DNA from: Nitrosomonas sp.
GTDB lineage: Bacteria > Pseudomonadota > Gammaproteobacteria > Burkholderiales > Nitrosomonadaceae
Direction of reading: 5' to 3'
Assembly: GCA_019745325.1 (NCBI GenBank)
Contig: JAIETK010000004.1
Coordinates: 1-64,000 of the forward strand
Length of the DNA: 64,000 nucleotides
Below, in pieces: positions 8,893 through 18,128 of this stretch (positions within the stretch are counted from its first letter, which is position 1; each line of letters begins with the position of its first letter). The position numbers and the translations under genes are program-made. The notes below the pieces were generated by a model. It made no database searches, was not told the DNA's origin, and worked only from the letters and a program-made list of their open reading frames with translations.

Positions 8893-10050
8893 TCATTCCC
8901 CCGGTTGCAACGTCACCGGTATTTCAAATGGTTCGCCTTTGCGCAGAACGGTCAGCGTGATGGTGGCGCCGACTTTATAAGCATCGACGCGGGCCAGCAG
9001 TTTTTCCACGGAATCGACCGGTTTGCCGTCGACGGCGATGATGATGTCGTTGGCGATGATGTTGCCTTCCGGGGTCAGCGTTGCGCCGCGTAGTCCGGCT
9101 TCATCGGCGGCTGAGCCTTGGCTGACGTTGAGGATCACAACGCCGCTGACTTTCAGAAATTGCGTCAAGCGGTTGTTCAATTTGCTGTCGACAGTGATGC
9201 CCATCGCCGGGCGGATGTATTTGCCGCGGCTGATGATTTGCGGCACTACACGATTGACGGTGTCGACCGGAACGGCAAAACCGATACCGGCGCTGGCGCC
9301 GCTTGGGCTGTAAATGGCGGTGTTGATGCCGATCAGACGGCCGGCGGAGTCGAGCAGTGGGCCGCCGGAATTGCCCGGATTGATCGCCGCGTCGGTTTGG
9401 ATCAGATTGTCGATGGTGCGGCCGTCGCCGCCGGGCAGCGATCGATCCAATGCGGAAACGATGCCGGTGGTCAGCGTCCAGTCCAAGCCGAACGGATTGC
9501 CGATGGCAAAGACTTTCTGCCCCACTTTAAGATCGCTGCTGGTGCCGATTGGGACTGGGGTAGGGCGCTGGAAGCCGATGCCGATCCGCAGCACGGCAAT
9601 ATCGTGCGCCGGACTGGCGCCGACCAGCGACGCTTTGTAATCCCGTCCGTCGGCCAGCCGCACGGTGGCTTCGCTGGCGCCTTTGATGACGTGCAGATTG
9701 GTGATGATATGGCCGTGGTCATCCCAGATAAATCCGGAACCGGTGCCGCTCGGAACCGAAAAAATATTGCGCGTCCAGGCGTCCATTACCCGCTGACGGG
9801 TGGTGATGAACACGACCGAATCGCGCGAATTTTCAAACAGTTCGATCGTGCTTTTTTCGTCTTCCGCGAGGTTGCCGCGCGCTTGAATGGCTCGCGGTTC
9901 TGCCCCTTCACGTTTCTCATCCGCGGAAAAATAACCCGGCTGCAATGCATCCGGAAAATAGTGGTACAGGAAGCTGTGAAGGAACAGCACCAGCAACACG
10001 CCAGCCAGCGCAAATAGGATCAGACGGGGAAGATTGCCGTTAGTGGGCAT
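8893..10050 (-). CDS. Membrane-anchored HtrA/DegQ-type serine protease
   Basis: The 385-residue protein has one N-terminal membrane segment (about 9-29), then a trypsin-like S1C protease domain with the triad His120 (TNLHVI), Asp150 (AHDIAVLRI) and Ser228 (GNSGGP), and a single PDZ domain (about 285-380). One anchor plus one PDZ resembles DegS or small HtrA proteins that survey misfolded periplasmic proteins. The start at 10050 (MPTNGN) is chosen because AAGGAG lies 8 bases upstream. A longer in-frame reading up to 10110 would run into a repeat element. It is downstream of trxC and the cbpA cluster, so a shared protein-quality role is plausible. Confidence 0.9.
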   Translation of the reverse strand: MPTNGNLPRLILFALAGVLLVLFLHSFLYHYFPDALQPGYFSADEKREGAEPRAIQARGNLAEDEKSTIELFENSRDSVVFITTRQRVMDAWTRNIFSVPSGTGSGFIWDDHGHIITNLHVIKGASEATVRLADGRDYKASLVGASPAHDIAVLRIGIGFQRPTPVPIGTSSDLKVGQKVFAIGNPFGLDWTLTTGIVSALDRSLPGGDGRTIDNLIQTDAAINPGNSGGPLLDSAGRLIGINTAIYSPSGASAGIGFAVPVDTVNRVVPQIISRGKYIRPAMGITVDSKLNNRLTQFLKVSGVVILNVSQGSAADEAGLRGATLTPEGNIIANDIIIAVDGKPVDSVEKLLARVDAYKVGATITLTVLRKGEPFEIPVTLQPGE

Positions 10051-10082
10051 GAATGGGGACTCCTTGGTGAGTTGTTTTTCTC

Positions 10083-10227
10083 GGGAAGTGCTGATTAATT
10101 GCCTGCGCAAGCGATTTGCGGCGTTGGGTGGTGCTCAGAAACTCGCCTATCCTATTGATATGTCTCGTTTCTCTTGCTCCATCCGCCTTGCATCTCATCT
10201 CGTTCGGCGAATTAATCAGTGCTTCCC
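10083..10227. repeat. MITE-like element, copy A
   Basis: About 145 bp, bounded by GGGAAGTGCTGATTAATT and AATTAATCAGTGCTTCCC, imperfect terminal inverted repeats (16 of 18). The interior is a diverged version of the other copies (10083, 17610, 17992, 21770, 21918, 45639). It fills the gap between trxC and the protease gene and codes for nothing evident. Confidence 0.75.
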
Positions 10228-10230
10228 TCA

Positions 10231-10662
10231 TTATTGGTGATTGGCCTGCGCCCAACGCACGATATCGCGCTCGTTCATGGCGCCCGGCTGCCGGGCAATT
10301 TCCCGGCCTCCCTTAAATAATACCAGTGTTGGAATGCTGCGGATGTGATAACGAGCGGCCAAACCTTGCTGTTCTTCGGTGTTGACTTTCGCCAGCCGCA
10401 TGTTGGGTTCCAAGGTTGCGGCCGCTTGGACGAAAGCCGGCGCCATCATGCGGCACGGACCGCACCAAGGCGCCCAGAAATCGACGAGAACAGCGATATC
10501 GTTGCCGGCGATATGCTTATTGAAAAGAGTTTCCGTCAATTCCACCGGCTGTGCTGTGAAAAGCGGTTGATGACAGGCGCCGCAATTGGGTGAAGCGCTC
10601 AAGCGGTCATCGGGGACACGGTTGGTGGCATGGCAATGCGGACAAACGATATGTAAAGGCAT
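10231..10662 (-). CDS. trxC: Thioredoxin 2
   Basis: The 143-residue protein has the N-terminal zinc-finger of thioredoxin 2 (Cys7, Cys10, Cys27, Cys30 in CPHC and CGAC) and a thioredoxin fold with the WCGPC redox site (66-70) and a conserved cis-proline (SIPTL). It reduces protein disulphides in the cytoplasm, and TrxC-type proteins are often tied to oxidative stress. The start at 10662 (MPLHIV) is preceded by AAGGAA. A longer in-frame reading overlaps cbpM and lacks family similarity. It is third in the cbpA-cbpM-trxC run. Confidence 0.93.
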   Translation of the reverse strand: MPLHIVCPHCHATNRVPDDRLSASPNCGACHQPLFTAQPVELTETLFNKHIAGNDIAVLVDFWAPWCGPCRMMAPAFVQAAATLEPNMRLAKVNTEEQQGLAARYHIRSIPTLVLFKGGREIARQPGAMNERDIVRWAQANHQ

Positions 10663-10691
10663 GATTGATTTCCTTGCGAGGCGGGTGTTTT

Positions 10692-11009
10692 TTAATATCC
10701 GTCCAATCCCGAAGTTTTCAAGCGCGCGCGCAACAATTCGATTTCCTCGATTAAATCGGCGACCAGCCCGGCCAATTCCGGATTGCTGTCGAAATCGCGT
10801 TCGATCGCGATGATCCGTTTGATCCGTATCAGGCTGCGGCTGTCGAAAATCCACGAATCCGGGTCGGCTTGCAGCCGTTCGCCATCCGGCAACAGGCCCC
10901 ATTGGACATGCTCGATAACCCATTCGCGGCTTACGCGGCAGCTGCGGGCGAGCTCATCCAGACTGAGCATGGCTTCTTCCAGTAATATGGCATCAATCTC
11001 GCGTGACAT
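10692..11009 (-). CDS. cbpM: Chaperone modulator CbpM
   Basis: The 105-residue MerR-like helical protein (LSLDELARSCRVSREWVIEHVQWGLLP) matches the CbpM family, the inhibitor and specificity partner of the DnaJ-type co-chaperone CbpA. The C-terminal part is a coiled coil (ADLIEEIELLRARL). It begins 4 bases after the cbpA stop, as in the usual cbpAM pair, so the two are almost surely co-transcribed. Confidence 0.9.
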   Translation of the reverse strand: MSREIDAILLEEAMLSLDELARSCRVSREWVIEHVQWGLLPDGERLQADPDSWIFDSRSLIRIKRIIAIERDFDSNPELAGLVADLIEEIELLRARLKTSGLDGY

Positions 11010-11012
11010 GGC

Positions 11013-11957
11013 TTAAACTCCCAGATGCTGGCGCGGATCAAACGCAAGTTCCCGCGCCATGTTTTGGTAAAATTCGCGTGCTTTTTCCGATGTAGCGGGC
11101 GGCAGCACCACTTCCAGCAGCAGATAAAGGTCTCCGGGGACGGCAGCGGGTATGCCGCGGCCTTTCAAACGCAATTTCCGGCCGCTTTGCGAGTTTTCCG
11201 GGACACGCACCTCGACCAGTCCGTCCGGTACCGGCACTTTGACGGTTGCACCCAATGCTGCTTCCCAAGGCGTAACCGGCAATGTGACATGAATATCCTT
11301 GCCTTCGATGCGGTAGCGGTTATGCGGCTTGAACTGGACTTCCAGGAACAAATCACCGGCGGGTTCGCCCGCATGTCCCGGCGCGCCTTGTCCGGCCAAC
11401 CGGATCACTTGCCCGGCATGCATGCCTTTGGGAATGCGAACATTCAAGGTATGCTCGGAAAGTACCGGCCGTCCCTGGCTGTCGAGTTTCGGCATGCGTA
11501 AGGAGATGCTGCGGGTCGCGCCGTGATAGCTGTCTTCCAGGTCGAGCATGATCTTGGCATGATGATCCTCGCCGCGCATGCGCTGGTGCGCATGACGCGT
11601 ACCGCTGCCCATACCGTGACCGAATAATTCCGCGAAGAAATCGCTGAAATCCGCTGCTTGCGCGCCGCTGAAACCGCGTCCGCTGAATTCGAAATTCGCA
11701 TCCCAGCCGGGCGGCGGCTGGAAATCGCTACCCGCCTGAAAACCGCGCTGACCCAATTGGTCATAGGCGGCGCGTTTCTCCGGATCGGATAGCACTGTGT
11801 AAGCCTCGTTGACTTCCTTCATTTTGTGCTCGGCATCAACTTCCTTGGAAACATCGGGATGATATTTGCGCGCCAGGCGGCGGAACGCTTTCTTGATGTC
11901 GTCCGCCGAGGCGTCGCGTGGAACGCCGAGAGTTTGATAATAATCTTTGAATTCCAA
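11013..11957 (-). CDS. cbpA: DnaJ-class curved-DNA-binding co-chaperone CbpA
   Basis: The 314-residue protein has an N-terminal J domain (1-70) with HPD at 33-35, a Gly/Phe-rich linker ([18 protein letters not shown]) and two C-terminal substrate-binding domains, without the zinc finger of true DnaJ. This order is that of CbpA, which stimulates DnaK and can bind curved DNA. It is first in a cluster with cbpM, trxC and an HtrA-type protease. Confidence 0.92.
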   Translation of the reverse strand: MEFKDYYQTLGVPRDASADDIKKAFRRLARKYHPDVSKEVDAEHKMKEVNEAYTVLSDPEKRAAYDQLGQRGFQAGSDFQPPPGWDANFEFSGRGFSGAQAADFSDFFAELFGHGMGSGTRHAHQRMRGEDHHAKIMLDLEDSYHGATRSISLRMPKLDSQGRPVLSEHTLNVRIPKGMHAGQVIRLAGQGAPGHAGEPAGDLFLEVQFKPHNRYRIEGKDIHVTLPVTPWEAALGATVKVPVPDGLVEVRVPENSQSGRKLRLKGRGIPAAVPGDLYLLLEVVLPPATSEKAREFYQNMARELAFDPRQHLGV

Positions 11958-12110
11958 ATCGATACTCCCCGTTTATGCCGCTGTCATTCTATGCCAATTA
12001 CCGCGGTCTGATGCGTAATAGTGAACACAGCGTTTCCTTCATGCACCACGGTTGCTACATGGGTTCGTGACCTGGATTTATCAAGGGCTGGGAAACTGAA
12101 TAAAAGCATA

Positions 12111-13283
12111 TCAGAACGGCCCGGTGATTTCGAATGTCATGCCGCCGTCCGCTTTTCCGCTCGTGCCGCGTTGCGAACTGAGATATAACCGCGAGCCGTC
12201 GGGGCTGAACGCCGGACCGGTAATTTCCGAGCGGTCATGACCAGCCAATTGCAGCAATGGCAATACCTTGCCGTGCGTTAAAACCACGATCTGCATATCG
12301 CCGCCGTCTTCGGCGACCAATAATTCACCCGCGGCATTGCCGGTGATATTGTCGACGCCGGTTAACACCGGCGATAGATAGTGCGATGCGTTATACAGCA
12401 CGGAAATCCGGTTTTGCTCGACATCATACGCCCACACCCGGTTATCGCCTTTGGTGGTAAAGTAAACAATGCCTTGGTGGTACCAAATGCCTTCGCCGCC
12501 GTTAAACCGGGTGCTGACGGGAACTTGCCGCCGCGTTGGCAGTTTGCTTGCCGAAGGATCGGGGAGGGGATGCCAGCGCACTGAGCCGATCCGGCCGTCG
12601 ATGATTTCGGCGACTTCCAGGAAACCGTCATCGAGATTGGGATGGCCTGCTCGATCGAAAGAATGAGCGGTGTACCGGTACAAACAACCGTCGGTTTGAT
12701 CTTCAGTCAAGTAAAGCTGCCGGTTTTGCGTATCGACCGCAACCGCTTCATGCCGGAAGATTCCCAATGCGTTCCTGACTTGCGCCGCATTGCGGCCAAA
12801 CGGATCGCATTCCCACACCCGGCCGTTATCGGTTTCCTCGCACGATAGCCAGGTTTGCCACGGCGTATGCCCGCCGGCGCAATTGCGGCTGGTATGCTGC
12901 AAAATCGGATGAGCAGCGATAATTTCGCCATCCGTATTGAAACGCAACGCGCCTGCGCCACCGGCTTGATGATCCAGCTCGCTATTGGAAACATAAATCC
13001 AGCCGCCGTCGTCCGTCGCAAATGTAGCGCCGCCATCGGGCGCGGCGTGCCAGGGATAGTCAAATAATTTTTGATTGGAACGGGCCACGATGCGCGAAGC
13101 GAATCCGGCAGGCAAACGCACGCCGTTTTGATCCGGCGGCAACAGCTCGCGTTGCGAAGCCAACAGCGATTTCAACGTTGCCGCATTGACAAGCGATGGC
13201 AACAGCGCGTTACCGGCAAAAACGCCCAGGCTTAGGAAGCCGTATTGCAACAAGGTGCGCCGATCCGTATTGAGTGTATTCAT
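12111..13283 (-). CDS. PhoX/DUF839-like exported protein with a Tat-type leader
   Basis: The 390-residue protein opens with a twin-arginine-type leader (DRRTLLQYGFLSLGVFAG, cleavage near VNAA). The body is a beta-propeller of the PhoX/DUF839 type, with WHAAPDGGATF, ELDHQAGGAGALRF, RNCAGGHTPWQTWLSCEE, FRHEAVAVD and YLTEDQ, motifs seen in Ca2+/Fe-dependent alkaline phosphatases of the PhoX family. Classical PhoX is longer (about 600-700 residues), so this is a short homologue whose phosphatase activity is unproven. It stands alone and is transcribed away from the small membrane protein gene. Confidence 0.8.
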   Translation of the reverse strand: MNTLNTDRRTLLQYGFLSLGVFAGNALLPSLVNAATLKSLLASQRELLPPDQNGVRLPAGFASRIVARSNQKLFDYPWHAAPDGGATFATDDGGWIYVSNSELDHQAGGAGALRFNTDGEIIAAHPILQHTSRNCAGGHTPWQTWLSCEETDNGRVWECDPFGRNAAQVRNALGIFRHEAVAVDTQNRQLYLTEDQTDGCLYRYTAHSFDRAGHPNLDDGFLEVAEIIDGRIGSVRWHPLPDPSASKLPTRRQVPVSTRFNGGEGIWYHQGIVYFTTKGDNRVWAYDVEQNRISVLYNASHYLSPVLTGVDNITGNAAGELLVAEDGGDMQIVVLTHGKVLPLLQLAGHDRSEITGPAFSPDGSRLYLSSQRGTSGKADGGMTFEITGPF

Positions 13284-13378
13284 GCCTTGACCTTTGGGGA
13301 TTAATCCTACCGCTTGGAGTTAGGGAGATAGTTTACAATGCGATGCTGTTAATGACTCCTTTGATGAAAGCATCCACA

Positions 13379-13765
13379 ATGTTCCAAATTCTAAAACCGA
13401 TTGTATCCCTGCTGATGTTCCTGACGGTATTGTTTTTTATCCATACCATGTTGACGATTACCACCAGCTTCGCGCCCTGGCTCAGTGTAACCGTTTCATC
13501 GGGCTGCGCCGCGCTAGCGGCTTGGTTTTCCTGGATGTTGATTGCCGGCAAAAAAACCGGCACGCTGCTGGCGATTGCCGGTGGCGCGTTGCTACTGGGC
13601 GGCTTGTTCTTTACCGTGGGATTTCTCGGCCCGATGGTTGTCGCTAAGGATACCAGCCAAGGACCGATGATCGGAATCTTTATCGCCGCGCCGCTAGGTG
13701 TGATTGTCGGGGCGATTGGGGGGTATGTGTATGCGTCGAAGCAGGATGCGGAGGTTGGGGATTGA
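13379..13765 (+). CDS. Small inner-membrane protein, unknown
   Basis: The 128-residue product has four predicted membrane segments (LKPIVSLLMFLTVLFFIHTM, WLSVTVSSGCAALAAWFSWML, TLLAIAGGALLLGGLFFTVGFL, GIFIAAPLGVIVGAIGGYVY) and a short charged tail. No family was recognised. The start is uncertain: in-frame ATGs at 13343 and 13379 both lack a well-spaced Shine-Dalgarno, and 13379 is chosen because the first membrane helix follows directly. Confidence 0.6.
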   Translation: MFQILKPIVSLLMFLTVLFFIHTMLTITTSFAPWLSVTVSSGCAALAAWFSWMLIAGKKTGTLLAIAGGALLLGGLFFTVGFLGPMVVAKDTSQGPMIGIFIAAPLGVIVGAIGGYVYASKQDAEVGD

Positions 13766-13874
13766 TGGATTACGATTGAAAGAGAGTTTGTTAACCTGGA
13801 TTCTCCGTGGGGATGGTAGAGGATATGTATAGTCTTTTCCTGAATACTGTAAACAACGCTAGAAACTCTTACAT

Positions 13875-14504
13875 ATGAAAGCTGAAGAACACTTAATTGT
13901 AGAAGTTGATTATCCTGATGCTGAGTATCTTGCTGCGTACCATAGTATTTTTAGAGACTTGATGGTCGCTGATGATGCTGTTAATCGTCTTCTAAGTATG
14001 GATAGATATTCAGAAGAAAATAGATGCCTTATTGAGTCACTCTATATTTCTGCTCTTGTAAGTTATATACGTGGATTTACGTCCGGGAAAAGAGCGACTC
14101 GTCTTTCAAGTGATATTTTTTCTAAGTTTAATGGTGCAAAAGAAGCACACAATTATTTTAAGGATGTTAGGGATAAGCACATTGCTCATTCGGTCAATCC
14201 ATTTGAACAAGTAAAAGTCGGAGTACGATTGACTCCAAAAAATAGCGATAAAAGAGAAATAATAAGCGTAGGAGTTTTGTCATTGGATAGAATTTGTGAA
14301 AGTAATGAAAATCTTGTGACGCTTAAAAGACTTATTAATGCGGCGAAAGAAGAATTGCTCCAAAAAATTACAAGATATGAGGATCAAATCTTAGATCAGG
14401 CGAAACAAGAAAACATAATTGATTTATACGAAAAATCAGTATTGGAGATTGTGGTACCCGGAGGATTGGAAGATGCGCGCTCATCTAGAAAAACTTCGAT
14501 TTAG
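13875..14504 (+). CDS. HEPN-like hypothetical protein, AT-rich
   Basis: The 209-residue protein is not assigned to a named family. It is helical and contains YFKDVRDKHIAHSVNPFEQ (about residues 95-113), which fits the R-x4-6-H signature of HEPN ribonucleases and AbiF/AbiU2-like abortive-infection proteins. Its base composition is clearly richer in A and T than its neighbours and its codons favour A/T third positions, suggesting transfer. No partner gene (MNT nucleotidyltransferase) is visible next to it. HEPN assignment rests on this motif alone. Confidence 0.6.
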   Translation: MKAEEHLIVEVDYPDAEYLAAYHSIFRDLMVADDAVNRLLSMDRYSEENRCLIESLYISALVSYIRGFTSGKRATRLSSDIFSKFNGAKEAHNYFKDVRDKHIAHSVNPFEQVKVGVRLTPKNSDKREIISVGVLSLDRICESNENLVTLKRLINAAKEELLQKITRYEDQILDQAKQENIIDLYEKSVLEIVVPGGLEDARSSRKTSI

Positions 14505-14588
14505 TGATTTCTTAAGCCAAATGGACAGAATAGCTCAGATTCATCTTTCTACGAACCTGAGCCACTTTTCAACATTTGCCGCGAAGTA

Positions 14589-16526
14589 CTATTCCGTATG
14601 TTTCTTCTGTGAAGACTGATGATTTCTGGATGGCGGCAGAATCCTCACCAGCTCCATCATGCCATTATCTTCATGAAAAACATTATGGCAGTGCATGACC
14701 AGCGACCCGGTAAAGTCCAGCGGTTTTTGCAGGAATTGCACGATTTCACCGATTTCTGCATTACCTTCTTTATCCGATTGCGTTTCCACTAGCAGCGTAT
14801 CGCGCCAGACCGGGAACGGGTATTTGATTTGTCCGCGCGAGACCAGTTGAAAGGAGTTGATATGGATATGGAACATGTGCGTGCCTGAGGCGCTTTGCGC
14901 CGACCATAAATCGACTTGTTTTAGCGTAAGGTCACGCTGGCTGCGGATGGGGTTGAAGACCCGGGCGTTGATGATCGATGCGCCGCCGTCGATTGGGGCG
15001 AATTCGCTGTTGGTGAAACCGAAAACAGCGCCCTGGGTGGGGAGTTCGGGGCTTTCCGCCGCAGTGATCGCCGCTGGTGCATTAAGTTTGTTGAGTGCTT
15101 GTTGCGAGGGGACTTCGGTATTATAGGCAATCTCGCTCGCGCTGGTTTCGACATTCACCGTGAGAATCGGCGTTGAATTCGCATAGCTGGAGGCTTGGCA
15201 CAATTCATTGGCGGGGATGGCATTGCCGGATTGATCGACGCTATCGTACAGAGCGTAAGTACCCGGCGTGGACGGTGCTTTTACCATTAAATCCAGTCTT
15301 TGCCCGGCAGCCAGGAACAGCAGCTCATTATTCAAGAGACTTTTACCATCGGTAGGACTTGCCGCCGGGTTGGTCAGCAGTACCGGTAAATCCAATTTTT
15401 CAGCATTGGGATTTTGGATTGGAACGCCATCGGCTGCCAGAACATAAGCCGCCGGTGTTGCGGTCAGTGTTTTATCGTTGCTGCCGCCGATCGGCACCAA
15501 GCACATCGGAACGACATTGCCGATGCTGCCGTTGATCACCCGCCAAAGCTGGGCTTCGTTGGTTGACATCGTAATGGCCGGCTGGAATTGACCATTGACG
15601 GATAATTCGCTGTTGGTAACGCCAGGGGCGGGTGGTTTAGGCCCGCCGAATGCGCAACCATTCTGATTGCCGTAGACGCTCATGCAGTCGATGCGGTATG
15701 GATCTTTTTCAGTACCGGAGCCGGTGCCGTCGGGATAATTGCCGCCATACGCGATTTCCTGCAGCAGGATAATTTGTTCACGTGCTTGCTGCACGGCGGG
15801 CAGGCTTTCCAGGCCATGTACCGGATCTTCGATAATCAATGCGCCGGCAATGCCGTTGGCCAGATGCATCGCGACCGCGCCATGTTTGTGTGCATGGTAC
15901 CAATACGTTCCCGATGGGTGATTGGCTGGGATTTTATACGCATAAGCAAACTTCTCGGTTACGCAATTGGCTTTGCCGAATTCGACATAGCATTCCTTCA
16001 GCGGCTCTTTGGGCGTGCTCTTGGGAAAAATATTCAGCAAAACATTGTCGCCCGGGCTTTGCGGAGAAACATGCAGGCCGTGGGTGTGCAGATTGATGAC
16101 ATCGAATCCGTGCGGATTGGTGGTGCTGTGTCCGCCATCGCCGGAGGATTCTTCATAACTAAGATTGTTTTTGAACAAAATATTCAGCTTGTCTCCAGGA
16201 CGGACGCGCAGAGTGGGGCCGATTAGTAAAGACTGAGCCGATGGCGAAGCGGCCGGTTTGCTGTGTGTGAGTTTCACGCCTCGTGCTTTAACCACCGGAT
16301 TCTCATTGGGACCGTGTGACGCTGTCGGCGAGGGACCAGAAAGCGTATAAGTGCCAAAATCCACATCCAAGTGCACGCTTAAGGATTTTGTGCTGCCCGA
16401 ACCGGCTGATACCGGCATTTGCAGCGACGCCGCGTGAATTTGCGTACTGGCCATGGAAGTGGCTGTGACGAGGAAAACAAAAAATAGGATTTGCATGACA
16501 TATGCGTGCTGGCTGTTTTTTTTCAT
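14589..16526 (-). CDS. Periplasmic multicopper oxidase, three-domain type
   Basis: The 645-residue protein has a signal peptide (to about TQIHA) and the four copper motifs: HTHG (147-150), HAHKH (211-215), HMFHIHINSF (about 555-565) and HCHNVFHEDNGMM (612-624). The spacing is that of a laccase-like three-cupredoxin-domain oxidase, with an extended N-terminal region. It oxidises a substrate (metal ion, phenol or reduced nitrogen compound) with O2 reduced to water; the substrate cannot be read from sequence. It differs from the short ceruloplasmin-like enzyme at 2587. There is no obvious partner operon. Confidence 0.88.
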   Translation of the reverse strand: MKKNSQHAYVMQILFFVFLVTATSMASTQIHAASLQMPVSAGSGSTKSLSVHLDVDFGTYTLSGPSPTASHGPNENPVVKARGVKLTHSKPAASPSAQSLLIGPTLRVRPGDKLNILFKNNLSYEESSGDGGHSTTNPHGFDVINLHTHGLHVSPQSPGDNVLLNIFPKSTPKEPLKECYVEFGKANCVTEKFAYAYKIPANHPSGTYWYHAHKHGAVAMHLANGIAGALIIEDPVHGLESLPAVQQAREQIILLQEIAYGGNYPDGTGSGTEKDPYRIDCMSVYGNQNGCAFGGPKPPAPGVTNSELSVNGQFQPAITMSTNEAQLWRVINGSIGNVVPMCLVPIGGSNDKTLTATPAAYVLAADGVPIQNPNAEKLDLPVLLTNPAASPTDGKSLLNNELLFLAAGQRLDLMVKAPSTPGTYALYDSVDQSGNAIPANELCQASSYANSTPILTVNVETSASEIAYNTEVPSQQALNKLNAPAAITAAESPELPTQGAVFGFTNSEFAPIDGGASIINARVFNPIRSQRDLTLKQVDLWSAQSASGTHMFHIHINSFQLVSRGQIKYPFPVWRDTLLVETQSDKEGNAEIGEIVQFLQKPLDFTGSLVMHCHNVFHEDNGMMELVRILPPSRNHQSSQKKHTE

Positions 16527-16639
16527 TTCATTGTTTCCTGATGAGTGATTGATTTAGCAGTGCTGATGCAAGTGAATGAAGTGACTGAATTCAGGAAAAT
16601 CAAATCGATTGAACTCAAAAATCTGTTCAGTCTGAACAA

Positions 16640-17554
16640 TCATGCGGCATTGGCAAGTTGTTTGGCTTGCGCAGCAACGGCTCCGATTTCTTCCAGGATT
16701 TTGCCGGCTTTGCCCGGGTCTATGCCCAGTTGATTCCATTCTTGTTCTGTGACTTCATAAACCGCATGTTCCGCGATGGCGAAATCCGGCAGCAATTTTT
16801 CCGCAATGTAAGCGAGCTTGACCAAAAGTTGAACATCAGCGGCATCGGGGTGGTCCGGGGTGTGGTGATAGCGGATAACGGCGATGATTTCCGCGGGCAG
16901 TCCCCAATGCGCGCCAAGTTGCGCGCCGATTTCTCCATGATGCGTGCCGAGCAGTTCCCGCTCGATTTCAAGCAGCGAAGCCTCGCTCGGCGTATTCAGC
17001 TTGTCGTATAAAACGTTGCTGAGGTCTTTGGCGATAAAACTTAGAACATTGTAGCCAATGTCATGCAGCAATCCAGCCAGGAAAATCTGATCTTCCATCG
17101 GGCGTAGCCGCGCCGGCATATACCGGGCGATGGCGCGCATCGCGGAAGCGATGGCAAGGCTATGCGCCCAAAGATCCGCTGCTTTGAATTTTCCCTCCGT
17201 CGTTTTTGCAAATGCCGCAATGGTCGCCATGCCGATGGCTACCGCTTTGATTTGTATTAGGCCCAGGCGCATCGCGGCATCGCTGATGGAGGAAATCATC
17301 CCCGGCGCGCCGAATAAGGAGGCATTGGATAAGCCGATAATGCGCGCCGAGATTTGCGGATCTTGCGCGATCAATTTCAATAGTTGCGCTTCACCTTCAT
17401 CGGTATTGAGCGGTAATGCCAGCATTTTTTTGGCGATTGCCGGCATTGCAGGAAGTTCATGAATCCGTTCCAGAGATTTCTGCAGGCTTGAACTGTTGAA
17501 AAGTGCGCGCCCGTTCGTCGGATTATTCACTTCGGTCAATGCGATTTCACTCAT
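16640..17554 (-). CDS. HDOD-domain signalling protein
   Basis: The 304-residue protein is a single HDOD domain (about 30-240) with LPAMPAIAKKMLAL at the front and FLAGLLHDIGYNVLSF in the core. HDOD proteins are HD-like but lack a full metal site. Here the HD of LLHDIG is kept, but the family is generally non-enzymatic and acts in cyclic-di-GMP, motility or stress signalling. It is a single-gene unit. Its start has no unusual feature. Confidence 0.87.
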   Translation of the reverse strand: MSEIALTEVNNPTNGRALFNSSSLQKSLERIHELPAMPAIAKKMLALPLNTDEGEAQLLKLIAQDPQISARIIGLSNASLFGAPGMISSISDAAMRLGLIQIKAVAIGMATIAAFAKTTEGKFKAADLWAHSLAIASAMRAIARYMPARLRPMEDQIFLAGLLHDIGYNVLSFIAKDLSNVLYDKLNTPSEASLLEIERELLGTHHGEIGAQLGAHWGLPAEIIAVIRYHHTPDHPDAADVQLLVKLAYIAEKLLPDFAIAEHAVYEVTEQEWNQLGIDPGKAGKILEEIGAVAAQAKQLANAA

Positions 17555-18127
17555 TTTGAAAACCTATTTAAAAAGATAGCCAATAAACGTAATCCGTTGC
17601 GGATGGTTAAGGAAACGCTGATTAATTCGGCGAACGAGATGACGCACGAGGCGCACGGAACGCAGCAACCGAGACATATCAACAAGATAGGCGAGGAAGC
17701 GAGTACCGTGCAACGAAGTGATTCACTCGTGCAGTCAATTAATCAGCGTTTCCCTAATCATGATGAGATCGTTGTTGTTCAGGGCCGGTCATTACGCGCC
17801 TCTGGTCGATTCATCATGTTTCGAGAGACTATGATCACGCTATGCATTATAGGAAGTATCGGTAGCCGGCAATGGCTGAATAACACTGTAAAAAGTTATC
17901 TTTTTTTAGAATGATTCGATAATGCCGATTGCTGGGGCGCGAGACGTTTTCCACTCGAAAAAAGCGGTGCGGAGTCCGGAAATGGGCGTGAAGGAAACGC
18001 GGATTAATTCGTCGGACGAGATGGAGCACGAGGCGCACGGAGCGCAGCAGCCAAAGCTTATCAGGTGAGGGAGCGAGCACCGTGCAACGAAGTGACTCGC
18101 TCGTATAGTCAATGAATCAGCATTTCC
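17555..18127. other. Gene-free region dominated by two MITE-like elements
   Basis: The gap between the HDOD gene and the end of the carboxylase gene holds copies B and C of the repeat family. The unique stretch between them (about 17755-17991) shows no supported gene or RNA. Confidence 0.7.
17610..17754. repeat. MITE-like element, copy B
   Basis: The ends AGGAAACGCTGATTAATT and AATTAATCAGCGTTTCCC are near-perfect terminal inverted repeats. The interior (GAGGCGCACGGAACGCAGCAA, then ATATCAACAAGATAGGCGAG) is shared with copies C-F. It is about 145 bp with no open frame of note. Confidence 0.85.
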
Positions 18128-18128
18128 C
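17992..18128. repeat. MITE-like element, copy C, touching the carboxylase stop codon
   Basis: This is a slightly shortened and diverged copy in the same orientation as copy B, running from AGGAAACGCGGATTAATT to CAGCATTTCCC. Its last base is part of the stop codon (18128-18130) of the minus-strand carboxylase gene, so the element lies immediately downstream of that gene. Confidence 0.8.

Noticed and set aside
9118-10017. Long open frame (299 codons) on the plus strand across the protease gene
   Set aside because: It is antisense to a clear HtrA-type protease and has no family-like motif.
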